The translations under genes and the position numbers were made by a program. The notes below the pieces were generated by a model, which saw only the letters and a program-made list of their open reading frames with translations, was not told the origin of the DNA and made no database searches. A stretch of DNA of 64,000 nucleotides from Panicum virgatum (taxonomy: Eukaryota; Streptophyta; Magnoliopsida; Poales; Poaceae), in NCBI RefSeq assembly GCF_016808335.1, contig NC_053149.1:31307339-31371338 (forward strand), read 5' to 3'. Positions 1-9,956 of the stretch are shown piece after piece. The first letter of the stretch is position 1; every line of letters begins with the position of its first letter.

Positions 1-342
1 ACTGCCCTGATCGCAAGAAGCGATCAGGGCAGCATGGCACTTACTTGGATGGAACCCTAGGATTAGGGGTGGCGATGCGCCGAGAGTTGTTGTTTGCGAG
101 TCGTGATGACGCTCTCCTCATGAATAACAAAGGATACATATTTATAGTCCGGAGACTTGGGAAACAATCTAAACTAGTCTTGTCCCGATTGGACTCTATC
201 TCTAATCTTAAACTAAAGATACACGGCCAATGTGGCCCAAATGCTCACGCAGAAGCCGATTTACAAGCCTTCCTCATCTTTTGCTTTAGGCCCATCTTGA
301 TTTCGGCCCATAAATTAACCCTGTTAATTTATGGTGATAACA
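1..342 (-). repeat. 3' LTR (partial) of the Tat-type element
   Basis: This segment matches 24206-24547 base for base in register, with only a few substitutions and no gap, so it is the second LTR of the minus-strand Tat element. It ends at 342 with gataaca, the inverted form of the tgttgtc that opens the other LTR. The rest of the LTR lies left of the window. On the minus strand a TATA-like ctataaatatg is at 137-147. Next to the LTR, on the element's coding strand, is a G-rich polypurine stretch at about 343-361 (aggggggcatg). Confidence 0.85.
2..32. repeat. 13-bp perfect inverted repeat in the Tat LTR
   Basis: ctgccctgatcgc and its exact reverse complement flank a 5-base spacer. The other LTR keeps it unchanged at 24207-24237. 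On the transcribed (minus) strand it lies about 100 nt past the LTR TATA-like box, so it would fold in the 5' leader and 3' end of the element RNA. Confidence 0.8.
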
Positions 343-602
343 CATGCCCCCCTGGTTTTGGCAATGATAGTTCCAAAACCAATCAGTCGCTTCATCTTCC
401 CGTTAATGTTCATTAATCGTACTGCAACCACCAAGGAAGACGCAACGTCTCTGCAACTGGCTCCTCGTAGAACATGAAAACTGCCGATCCATCTCCCACC
501 TTTTCACTATTTAATCTCACCTGAATCGGCTCTTCTCCACAGCAAACTCCTTCTTCCTCCCAAAGCCAGTAGCGCAGAAACCCCAATCCTCCAGCACCAG
601 CA

Positions 603-1175
603 ATGGCGATTTCTTCTTCCTCCAACTCCAACTCCTTCGGAGACTCTTCTTCTTCTTCCACTTCTCCTTCTTCTTCCCCCCTTCCTGCTTCTTCCGTCGA
701 CTCCATCCCGGAGAGTCGGGAGCCGACACCAGAGTGGTATCCAACCGCAGCGTACGAAGCACTGGCTCCTCTGCACTGGGATGTAGAGGAGTTCGACTTC
801 GGGGTCGCCACCGAGGAGGACGAGCCCGAAACTGAAGGAGAAGACCTCCGGCTCCTGTTCCAAGAGGAGTCAGAGAAGGACGAGGAAGAAGACCCTTCTT
901 CGGACGGAGTCGACTCTTCCTCAGAAGAGGAGATCGACTCCCCCTCCGATGACGATGAGCCGATGTGCGGAAAGCCCTTCCAGTTCCTCGGGTCCTCCGA
1001 GGAGGACAGCGAGGAGGAGAACAGCGGCGACGGCAACGGCTGGAGCGACTCCTAGTCTGAAGGTGGCAGCAGCGCCTTCAGCAGCGACGATGACGGCGAC
1101 GGCAGCAACGGCGGCAGCGACAACGATGGCAGCGGGGATGTGCCAGCCCGAAGCCCCAAGCATCGTAGGTACTAG
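603..1175 (+). pseudogene. antisense acidic Ser/Glu-rich ORF of the Tat element
   Basis: The ATG at 603 opens 150 codons to a TAG at 1053-1055. The same frame then stays open and low-complexity (Ser, Gly, Asp) to a second stop at 1173-1175, so the first TAG looks like a premature stop. The N-terminus is a serine run, the middle carries a non-repetitive stretch (residues about 45-70, with YEALAPLHW and EEFDFGVA), and the rest is acidic Asp/Glu/Ser blocks. It lies just inside the 3' LTR and opposite in direction to gag-pol, the position where Tat elements often carry extra antisense ORFs. No enzyme motif is visible and its function is unknown. Highly acidic composition could suit a nuclear or chromatin-binding role, but that is a guess. 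Confidence 0.5.
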
Positions 1176-1411
1176 GTACCTACGAGCAGTAGTAGTAGGT
1201 AGCATCGTAGGAATAGGACCTCAAAGCCGAAGGATTGATTCCTTTGTAAAATCGGCTTTCCTTGTAATGAACTTTCATTTAATGAAATCGAGTTCCTTTA
1301 CATTTTGTATGTTCGATTGCCTTCCAAAAAAGCCGATGGCAACGCATCAGGCTTTTATAAATATCCAAGAGCCGACGAAATTCAAACTAGAAGCAACCCG
1401 CACAAGAGTAG
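1176..1411. other. non-coding spacer of the Tat element, up to the element A insertion site
   Basis: There is no convincing ORF here. It holds a short direct repeat rich in gtaggtacta near 1165-1205 and ends at the target site agtag (1407-1411). The Tat sequence resumes at 13319. Confidence 0.6.
1407..1411. repeat. target-site duplication of element A (left)
   Basis: agtag directly precedes the LTR start tgtaac and is repeated at 13319-13323 after the 3' LTR end. Five bases is the size expected of Ty3/gypsy integrase. Confidence 0.95.
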
Positions 1412-2117
1412 TGTAACACCCTAATTTAAATTTCAGCATTTAATAATAAATTTAAATGGCTTTATTCTATTTCTAAGGTTTATTGTGTTTAGCCTGGCAT
1501 TTAATTAAATTTTGTTTTACAAGTAATTAAAATTTGACTAAGTTTAAAATTTTGTGTTGCATTCATGCTGATGCATTGTTTTCATTGTCTGATTTCATAG
1601 GGGTTTGAATTCAAAATTTCTTTTGAATTCAAATAGTTGAGCTTGAGTTAGAAATAGAAAAGAGAAAGAAATAGAAAAGGCAAAACCCAAAACCCAGCCC
1701 AACCCGAAACCAAAACCCAACCCAGTCTTGCCCATCACTTGCCCCTTACCTTTTCCCCTTTTCCCTCCCTGGCCCAGTGCACCGGCCGGCCCAGGCTCCC
1801 TCTCGCTTCCCGCGCTTGGCCCAAATCCCCGCTCGCCCCGCTGCCTCAGCCTGGCCCGCGCTCGCCCGGCCCAGCACGCTTCCGCAGCGGCCGTCCCGCG
1901 TCGCCCAGCAACCAAGCCAGCGCCCCGCCCCTGCCAACTGGGCCCCGCTTGTCGGCGCCCCTCTCCCACAGACCGCGCGCCCCGTCGCTCTCACTGCCAG
2001 CCAGGGCCCGCTCACCAGGTCCGTCCTCCTCCCCCGCGCAACCGAGGCCGGGATCCTCGCCTGAGATCTCGCCGGCCTTCCCAAACCGGGCACGCACGCC
2101 CAAGTTTGCCGCCGCCC

Positions 2118-2125
2118 TATAAGTA
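2118..2125 (+). promoter_or_regulatory. TATA-like box of the element A 5' LTR
   Basis: tataagta lies in a GC-rich setting, followed about 30 bases later by the pyrimidine-rich stretch ccccctactccccacctcac, a plausible start region. The 3' LTR has the same motif at 10663-10670. No transcript data were available. Confidence 0.6.
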
Positions 2126-3319
2126 GCGCCCCCGCGGACCCCCTACTCCCCACCTCACCTCACAATCGCCGCCGCAACCCTAGCGCATCGCCCCGCCTCG
2201 CCTCCGCTCGGAGCAGAGCCCCCACGCCGCCGGTAAGCACCTCCGCCACTGCAATTTCTCGCCGCCAGTGACCCCGGAGCCCCCCTGACCCCCGTATCCT
2301 TCCCGCAGGGCCGCCTTGGGTCAAGTCGTGCCACCCAGGAGCCCGGAGAGCCCCTGCGCCGACCCCGTCACCAAGTTCCGCCCGTGCACCGCCGCCGGTC
2401 CACGACGTTGACCCCACTCCGCTGCAGCTCCGGCCCGATTCGAGTCCTGGGTAAGCGCCCCAAGTCCCCCCCTGATCGCTTGCGCTAGACCTCGTAGACC
2501 CTGGCGCGCTCTAGGCGCCCAGGCATCGCACTCCGGCGAGCTTTGTGGCCGCCGAGCCGCCCTCGCCGTCGAGGAACCCGTTCCCAGCCCCGCACCGCCC
2601 GTCCGAGCCCGCCAGTGGACTACTCATGCCACGGCGGTGCTCCACGGCCGAACACCGGCCCAAAATGAGCCCAGGAGCGCCGGATTCGCTCACTCCGGCG
2701 ACCCCGCCGCCGCGGGAGCTCCGCTCCGGTGAGCTTCGCTGCCGCCTGAGCCCCAATCGCCTAAGAGCCGTCCGATCCGAAACCTAGGGCCCAGATTAGA
2801 TCGCATCCCCGCTAAATCCGAATCGTCGGATCGAGATCCAACGGTCTGGGATCAAAGATACCGGTTCGGCCTTGACTTTTGCTAAAGAGCCCTCAGTCTT
2901 CTGCTGAATTAACCCGCAGTCCACCGCCTTTGAAAAATAATTGCAGTTAAGCCCAAAATTTTGCACGGACCCCCCTGAGTTTTCCAGAAATCAAACCCGC
3001 CGTCCACCCTTGGCAGTTTTGCGCGTCAGCCCTTAGATTTAATGTTTATTTATGTTTTAGCCCTCGGTTTTAGCAGAAAAGCCCCTGAAACTTCAGTTTT
3101 CTTACAAATAAGCCCCTAGAACTAGTTTTTAGCCTAGAATACGCGTTTTAGCTCCGTTTTTAGCGTTCTTTATATCCACGCGATCGTTGTAACGCGTAGA
3201 ATAGTTTTCGCTTAGTTTTTCTTGCTGTTTTTATGTATTGATGTACTGTTCTTTAGCTTTTGTTAGAGTTTGCTTGTATGCTTATTTGTGCATTGTTTTG
3301 GCCATGTGTTCGTGAGTAG

Positions 3320-4516
3320 ACGTTGATCCATCTGAGGAGCCCCAGTACCAGTACCCGGAGCAGCCGTCTTCGGATCAGTTTGAGCAGCAGCCAGAGCAGT
3401 ACGAGGAAGGCAAGTATAACATGAACAACCTATCACCTTTAAATACATTTTCATACTGCATTTTAATACTGTATGCCTTTAAGGATTTCCTAGCCAGTTT
3501 ATATCCTTTAAATATACCTTTGGGTTGCATTTTGGTTAGTTGTGCTAGGTTGCTGCGCTATAACACACTTTGGTCCTTTTTAATTAAATTGATTAATGGT
3601 TTACTTGAATTTAATTCTGAGAGTGGCACTCTGTGTGGCTTGAGTGGCTCACGTCTCGTTAAAATTGGCTTTTGTTAGAAACATGGTTTAGGGAGCCAGC
3701 ACGGTGCTTACTGCCTGGTTGGCCACTCTCCATAAGGACCGGTTCATAGAGCGACAACCTGGGACAACAGCGCTACCACAAGGCTAGAATGGGATAGACT
3801 TGGCGTAATAATTAGATCTTTTTGGTTTGGAGTAACTTACCTGCGGGGCAAGAGTAGTAAGCTTCAATGGTCCCTGCTCCTCCGGCTTGGTCTGTGCTTG
3901 GATTGCGCTCCTGTGCTTGTACCCCCGGAGGTGGGCCCCATCATCGCCGACCTAACTCTCGCGGTTACGCCTTACCAACGAGATTCTTTTTAAAGGCCTC
4001 GTAGTGAGTCGCTGGCCATCTCACCTAAGGAAGTGTGATGAACAACTGGCGTAGCTCACGACTTGTGGGTAAAGATGTGCAACCTCTGCAGAGTGTAAAA
4101 CTGGTATACTAGCCGTGCTCACGGTTATGAGCAGGCCCAGATCCTCCTTTTGATTAGTGGAGTTATCTCCTTCCGACGAGGGGGGTGCTTCTCGGGGTTT
4201 ACCTTGGTGGCTTGGTTTTGGTATGGTTCTCAGTAGTATCATAATTAATTCTGATTAATTACTATGTAACTGGGTAAATGGTAATTCATCAACTCGTAGT
4301 AAATAGCTTTAATAAACTTTTGCCAACACTTAAAAGCTAATGCAGTTGAGTCAGCCAGCCTAGAGCCTCATAGTTTGTGTTATACTTGTTGAGTACAAGT
4401 TGTGTACTCACTCTTGCCTCTTCTCTGCTTTTTCCTCTTGGCTATGCTACTGCTGCTCAGTTCCTGCCGACACGAGGGAGTTCGTCCAGCGCTACCAGGA
4501 CTACGAGGACTTCTAG
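3320..4516 (+). CDS. putative split mini-gene inside the A 5' LTR (exons 3320-3409 and 4461-4516)
   Basis: After an acceptor-like gtgagtag, a 90-base block reads as an open Glu/Gln/Pro/Tyr-rich peptide (DVDPSEEPQYQYPEQ...). It ends one base into a codon at AG/GCAAGT, the consensus of GC-AG introns. After 1051 bases the acceptor ctgctgctcag is followed by 56 bases that complete the codon and read PADTREFVQRYQDYEDF, then TAG. The A2 copy (48221-49415) keeps both exon lengths exactly (90 and 56) and the frame while differing in sequence. The A 3' LTR keeps the lengths but has lost the donor. The upstream exon with the start codon is uncertain. One candidate is the GC-rich ORF ending at the gtgagc donor near 2730, which has the right phase. 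It could equally be a regulatory upstream ORF. Function unknown. Confidence 0.45.
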
Positions 4517-4778
4517 GTGCTTCGTCTCCCAGTCGACGTCCCTGTGGCACCCTGCTTCAGCTTTGGAGAGCTTTTACCGTATTTTGTACTTCGCTTCCGC
4601 TGTATCAGACATTTTTGTCATTATTGTAATAAATAACATTCATATTCGCTTTATTATGTCTTTTTACGTGATATGTGCTATGATATACTGTTCATTCTGT
4701 TGTATATACGTGTGACTTGATCCTGGCACGTATATGATTGCTCGGTTTATGTTCTTTTATAAACCGGGTGTTACAGAG

Positions 4779-4790
4779 TGGTATCAGAGC
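4779..4790 (+). other. primer binding site of element A
   Basis: tggtatcagagc, three bases after the LTR end, is the usual complement of the 3' end of initiator methionine tRNA in plant LTR elements. It would prime minus-strand cDNA synthesis. Confidence 0.9.
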
Positions 4791-5344
4791 CATATCGACT
4801 GTAGGACGAAGCCTAGATAGAACTGGTCGAGTTTTAGGACTTCTCCTCACCAATCCTTGTCTGCTGAAACTATTTTACTATTATACCCCTTGACTTCTTT
4901 GACTTTTTACCCTTCTTGCCTTGATTTCTCTCTCTGAAGAATAGTTTCTTAGATTTTGGCCTGAATCAGTCATCTGACCACCATGAGTATTAGCTAGGTG
5001 ACCCTTTTATAATAATACGATAGCACGTTCTGCGACGCATTGTGTTAGTCAAGTCTTTTTGCTAAACTCGGCTAAGTCGTGAAAATTGTCTGCTTGTTAT
5101 TATGCTACATGTTTGATTTGGATTTTTGAATGATTGCATAGCTTAGTAGCTTAATTTTGTTTAAAGAAAATCACTCAGATGTTAAAGTTAACTAATTAAT
5201 AAAATGAGTTAGATCGTTGGGGGGTAAAACAGTCAACTCTATCCTGTCTACTTTATCATGGCTGAATCTTTTTCTGCAAAGAGTTATCATATCCATCTGA
5301 GTTTATTCTTGCAATATCCTTGTGAAATCTTTCGTTCAAATCAG
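4791..5344 (+). other. non-coding leader of element A
   Basis: This is AT-rich sequence between the primer site and the gag start. It contains short ORFs but nothing with recognisable motifs. An ATG at 5258 is in frame with gag but encodes an unrelated hydrophobic start. The gag start at 5345 is preferred because the A2 copy begins with the same residues ([10 protein letters not shown]). Confidence 0.6.
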
Positions 5345-6600
5345 ATGGTGAACACCAGGAGCACCGGTTCCGGTTCTGGCCAGCAGCAGGGTCAGAACAA
5401 CCAGGGTACCGGGATCCCGATGCCTCCGCCTTTGACTCCGGAGCAGTACTTCCAGCTCCAGATGCAGATGATGGCTACCCTGAACAACACCGTTCAGGCT
5501 CTTCAGCACGCTCACACTCAGCCTCCGCCTCCTCCACCGCTGCAGCCTCGCGACAGGCGTGCTGAGTTCCTGAGGGGTCACCCGCCGACGTTTTCTCACA
5601 CGTCCGACCCCCTTCAGGCTGACGACTGGCTCCGTGCAGTGGAGCGTCAGCTGGACATCGCCCAGTGCGATGATCGTGAGCGCGTCTTGTACGCAGCAGG
5701 ACAGCTGCGAGGGGCAGCTTTGGACTGGTGGGAGTCCCACCCAGTCCATGACTGCGAGTCTCTTACCTGGCTCCAGTTCAGGGAGCATTTCCGCAGCCAC
5801 AACGTCCCCGCGGGCGTTATGAAGATGAAGCAGAAGGAGTTCCTTGCACTGAAGCAGGTAATCTTAAGTATAATCGTTCAGTGTTTTCTTTTGAGCTAAT
5901 GCCCCTTGTTCTATCCTTATGAATCTTGAGTTAATCTTCCGATATCTATCTGTCTTTGTGAATTCAGGGGACTATGTCGGTCACGGAGTATCGTGATCGC
6001 TTTCTTCAGCTGGCACGCTACGCCCCTGCCGAGGTTGCGGATGACCGCAAGAAGCAGGAGCACTTCATGGAGGGTCTTGAGGACTATCTCCAGTACGCGC
6101 TGCTCAACCTCCGCTTCGACGACTTCAACCATCTGGTTGACAGCGCGCTCAACACTGAGCGTAAGCACCTGGAGATGGAGGACAAGAAGAGGAAGGTTGT
6201 CCCCGTTGCTACCGGCAACAACACTCGTCCACGACTCCAGCAGCCCCAGCAGTACCAGCAGCAGTACCGGCCTCCTCAGCAGTACCAGCAGAGGCCACCG
6301 CAGCAGTACCCGCCTCGACAGCAGCAGCAGGCAGGTCAGGGCCCGAGGTTACCGGCACCTCCGGCTCGTACTGCTCTACCAGCTCCACCGGCACCGCAGG
6401 CTCCACGTCCGGCAGCTCCTACCGGACAGCAGGCTCAGGGACCTCCTCGCACCTGCTTTCACTGCGGCCAGCCGGGGCACTACGCCAATGCTTGCCCCCG
6501 GAAGGCGCAGGCGGGACAGCAGGGGCGCCCAGCTCAGCTCAGGGCGCCAGCACAGGACAGGGTGAACCACGTGACGGCCGAGTCAGCGGCCGAGGCTCCC
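5345..6600 (+). CDS. gag: gag of element A, with a 110-nt intron
   Basis: Gag packages the element RNA into virus-like particles in the cytoplasm. The start is [10 protein letters not shown] at 5345. A Pro/Gln-rich N-terminus is followed by the retrotransposon gag core (about 5560-6190; motifs [37 protein letters not shown]), a Gln/Pro-rich linker, and one CCHC zinc knuckle at 6453-6495 ([14 protein letters not shown]). The frame is interrupted at 5858-5967 by a GT...AG segment of 110 bases. Removing it joins LKQ to [12 protein letters not shown] exactly in frame. Unspliced translation would stop at 5897-5899, truncating Gag. The 171-codon first exon ends at a codon boundary. The frame continues into pol without a stop. 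Confidence 0.85.
5858..5967 (+). other. intron within gag of element A
   Basis: It starts gtaatctt and ends ttgtgaattcag, and is 110 bases long (not a multiple of three). The reversed A2 copy has a segment of the same length at the same codon junction (46771-46880). The sequence is AT-rich and includes a pyrimidine-rich stretch before the acceptor. Splicing is inferred from reading-frame restoration only. Confidence 0.75.
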
Positions 6601-9600
6601 AACGTGGTTATTGGTACGTTCATGGTTAATTCATATCCAGCTACAGTGCTTTTTGATACTGGTGCTACGCATTCCTTCATTACTCAGTCTTTTGTCGAGC
6701 ATCATGGTATTCATACTAGCACATTAAAGAGGTGCCTGTTAGTATCTTCATCGGGAGGACAGTTGAGGTCTCACACTTACTGCCCGAGAGTCAGTGTTTC
6801 TTTGAGGGGAGTAGAGTTCTGTACTGATCTGATGGTGCTAGACACCAAGGGCATTGATGTCATTCTGGGAATGGAGACTCTGGCCAAGTGGGGAGTCCGG
6901 ATAGATTGTGCTCAGAGGACAGTCTTGTTATCAGCTTCCAGTGGCCAAGAGGTTGTTATCAGTGCAGTAGAGCCTTCGGGATTTCTTCATCAGATGGAGG
7001 CTAGAACCATGGACGGTGTTCGCGTGGTGTCTGAATTCCCGGATGTCTTTCCGGATGATCTGCCAGGTATGCCGCCTGAACGCGCCATTGAGTTTTGTAT
7101 TGATCTCTTGCCTGGCACAGCTCCTATTGCAAAGCGGCCCTACCATATGGCGCCTATAGAGCATGAAGAAGTAAAGAAGACTATTGATGAGTTGCTAGCC
7201 AAGGGCTATATCCGTCGCAGCTTCTCTCCTTGGGCTTTTCCGTTGTTGCTGGTAGATAAGAAGGATGGCTCGAAGAGGATGTGTGTGGATTATCGTGAGC
7301 TGAATGCAGTCACTATCAAGAACAAGCATCCACTACCTCGTATTGAGGATCTCTTCGATCTGCTTCGAGGTGCTCGTATATTCTCGAAGATTGATCTTCG
7401 TTCGGGATATTTTCAGCTGAGGATCCATCCTGGGGATATTCCGAAGATGGCATTCACCTGCAAGTACAGGCTATATGAGTATACAGTCATGTCCTTTGGC
7501 CTGACTAATGCCCCGGCTTTCTTCATGCATCTGATGAACATGGTCTTCATGGATTATCTGGATGTTTTCGTGGTGATCTTTATTGATGATATTCTGATCT
7601 TCTCCAAGACAGAGGAAGAGCATGAAGAGCATCTGAGGCTCGTGTTGCAGAGATTGAGAGAGCATCAGCTGTATGCCAAGTTCAGCAAGTGCGAGTTCTG
7701 GATTGACGAGGTTCCATTCCTCAGGTCATGTTATCTCTCAGGGAGGCATTGCTATTGATCCAAGCAAGGTGAAGGATGTGCTTGAGTGGGAGACACCGCA
7801 GACAGTAAAGGAAGTCAGGTCTTTCTTGGGCTTAGCAGGATATTATCGGAGGTTCATTGAGAATTTCTCCAAGATCGCGAAGCCTTTGACTTCTTTGCTG
7901 GAGAAAAATGTGGTTTTCGTGTGGACTGATGAGTGTCAGAGGGCCTTTGATGAGCTGAAGAAAAGGTTGACTACGGCGCCAGTCCTGACTCTGCCAGACC
8001 AGACGAAGAGGTTCACGGTGTATTGTGATGCTTCGAAGGATGGTCTTGGGTGTGTTCTGATGCAGGAGGGCAGAGTGATAGCTTATGCGTCACGGCAGTT
8101 ACGTCGACATGAGCTGAACTATCCTACTCATGATCTCGAGTTAGCCGCAGTTGTGCATGCTCTGAAGATTTGGAGGCATTACTTGTATGGGCAGCGGTGT
8201 GATATTTACACTGATCACAAGAGCCTCAAGTACATTTTCACGCAGAATGAGCTGAACATGCGGCAGAGAAGATGGCTAGAGTTGGTCAAGGACTATGATA
8301 TGGAGATTCACTATCATCCGGGCAAGGCCAATGTTGTAGCAGATGCTTTGAGCAGAAGGAGTTATGTCAACATGGCCGTTGCTTTCCAGATGCCACCAGA
8401 GTTATGCGAGGAGTTCGAGCAGTTGAGTCTGGGTTTCTTGCATCATACTTCCAGTGCAGCATTTGAGGCAGTACCGACCCTAGAGTCAGAGATCAGGCAG
8501 CATCAGAAAGATGATGAGAAGCTGCAGGAGATTCGTGAGTTGCTCAAGAAGGGCAAGGCTCCTCATTTCAGAGAGGATGATCAGGGTACCTTGTGGTACA
8601 AGAACCGGATCTGTGTGCCAGATGTGAAGGATCTTCGGAAGTTGATACTGAGTGAGGCCCATGATACAGCTTACTCTATTCATCCTGGCAGCACGAAGAT
8701 GTACTATGATCTGAAGGAACAGTTTCTGGTGGTACGGGATGAAGCGTTCAGTGGCAGAGTACGTGGCTATTTGTGACACCTGTCAGCGTGTCAAGGCTGA
8801 GCATCAGAGGCCAGCAGGTCTATTACAGCCTTTGAAGATTCCAGAGTGGAAATGGGAGGAAATCACTATGGACTTCATTGTTGGATTGCCTCGTACTCAG
8901 AAAGGGTACAACTCCATATGGGTAGTAGTGGATCGTCTGACGAAAGTGGCTCACTTCATTCCAGTGAACACTACTTACTCCGGTGCTAGACTTGCAGAGT
9001 TGTACATCTCTCGGATTGTCTGCTTGCATGGTGTGCCCAAGAAGATCATATCTGACAGAGGGTCTCAGTTCACTTCTCGGTTCTGGGAGCAGCTCCATGA
9101 TTTGTTAGATACGAAGCTGCGTTTCAGTACGGCTTATCACCCTCAGACAGATGGGCAGACAGAGAGAACCAACCAAGTGTTGGAGGATATGCTGAGAGCT
9201 TGTGCTATTCAGTACGGTACTAGTTGGGATAAGTGCCTGTCATATGCTGAGTTCTCATATAACAACAGCTATCAGGCCAGTCTGAAGAAGTCTCCCTTCG
9301 AGGCATTGTATGGCAGAAAATGCAGGACTCCTCTCTATTGGGATCAGATTGGTGAAAAGCAGCTCTTTGGCCCTGAGATCATAGATGATGCAGAGTAGAT
9401 GGTTCAGGCTGTGCGAGAAAATCTGCGGATTGCGCAGAGCAGACAGAAGAGTTATGCAGATGGCAAACGGAGAGACCTGACTTTCAGTGTCGGTGATTAT
9501 GTGTACCTGAAGGTGTCTCCGATGAGAGGAATCCGCAGATTTAATGTCAAGGGAAAGTTAGCACCTCGGTATGTGGGGCCATTCAAGGTGCTAGAGCGGA

Positions 9601-9920
9601 AAGGCGAAGTTGCTTATCGCCTGGAGTTACCTCTCAGCCTCTCAGGAGTTCATGATGTCTTTCATATATCTCAGCTGAAGAGGTGTCTGCGAGTACCCGA
9701 GGAGCAGGCACCTCTGGATGGAGTCGATGTCCAGGAAGATCTGACTTATACTGAGCATCCGGTGAAGATTCTGGAGACGTCAGAGAGGGTTACGCGGAAC
9801 AAGCGCATCAAGATGTGCAGAGTTCAGTGGAGTCACCACAGTGAAGCTGAGGCTACTTGGGAGCGAGAAGATGAGCTGAAGAAGACATATCCAGATCTCT
9901 TTGCTAGCCAGCCCAGCTAA
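6601..9920 (+). pseudogene. pol: pol of element A: protease, RT, RNase H, integrase, chromodomain; broken
   Basis: Order: aspartic protease with FDTGATHSF (DTG at 6655-6663); reverse transcriptase with [18 protein letters not shown] and the catalytic FIDD at 7579-7590; RNase H ([24 protein letters not shown]); integrase with an HHCC-type zinc finger ([12 protein letters not shown]), catalytic core (MDFIVGLP, ISDRGSQFTSRFW, TDGQTERTNQVLE) and a C-terminal chromodomain (ending ATWEREDELKKTYPDLF) that would steer integration to marked chromatin. Three lesions: an extra base near 7722-7725 just after RT, a frameshift near 8724-8738 in the integrase zinc finger, and an in-frame TAG at 9396-9398. 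Stop at 9918-9920. Without the lesions it would be one long frame fused to gag, as is usual for the family. Confidence 0.9.
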
Positions 9921-9942
9921 ATCTCGGGGACGAGATTTCTTT

Positions 9943-9954
9943 AAGGGGGTAGGG
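9943..9954 (+). other. polypurine tract of element A
   Basis: aagggggtaggg lies two bases before the 3' LTR and would serve as primer for plus-strand cDNA. Element B has the similar aaggggggtagg before its 3' LTR. Confidence 0.9.
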
Positions 9955-9956
9955 TC

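Larger units (their letters stand above)
1412..4775 (+). repeat. 5' LTR of element A
   Basis: It has TG...CA ends with inverted tips (tgtaacaccc / gggtgttaca). The left 0.3 kb is AT-rich. A GC-rich block follows (about 1680-2760) with a TATA-like tataagta at 2118-2125. The rest is AT-rich with conserved islands. Transcription from that TATA would leave about 2.6 kb of LTR in the RNA leader. A short split ORF lies in that part (3320-3409 and 4461-4516). Possible splice donors ggtaagc near 2233 and 2451 suggest further leader introns. Confidence 0.95.

Noticed and set aside
1595..2153. Many overlapping Pro/Arg-rich ORFs in both strands of the A LTR promoter block
   Set aside because: They arise from GC-rich composition, recur in all six frames, and have no motif or frame conservation beyond sequence identity of the LTR copies.
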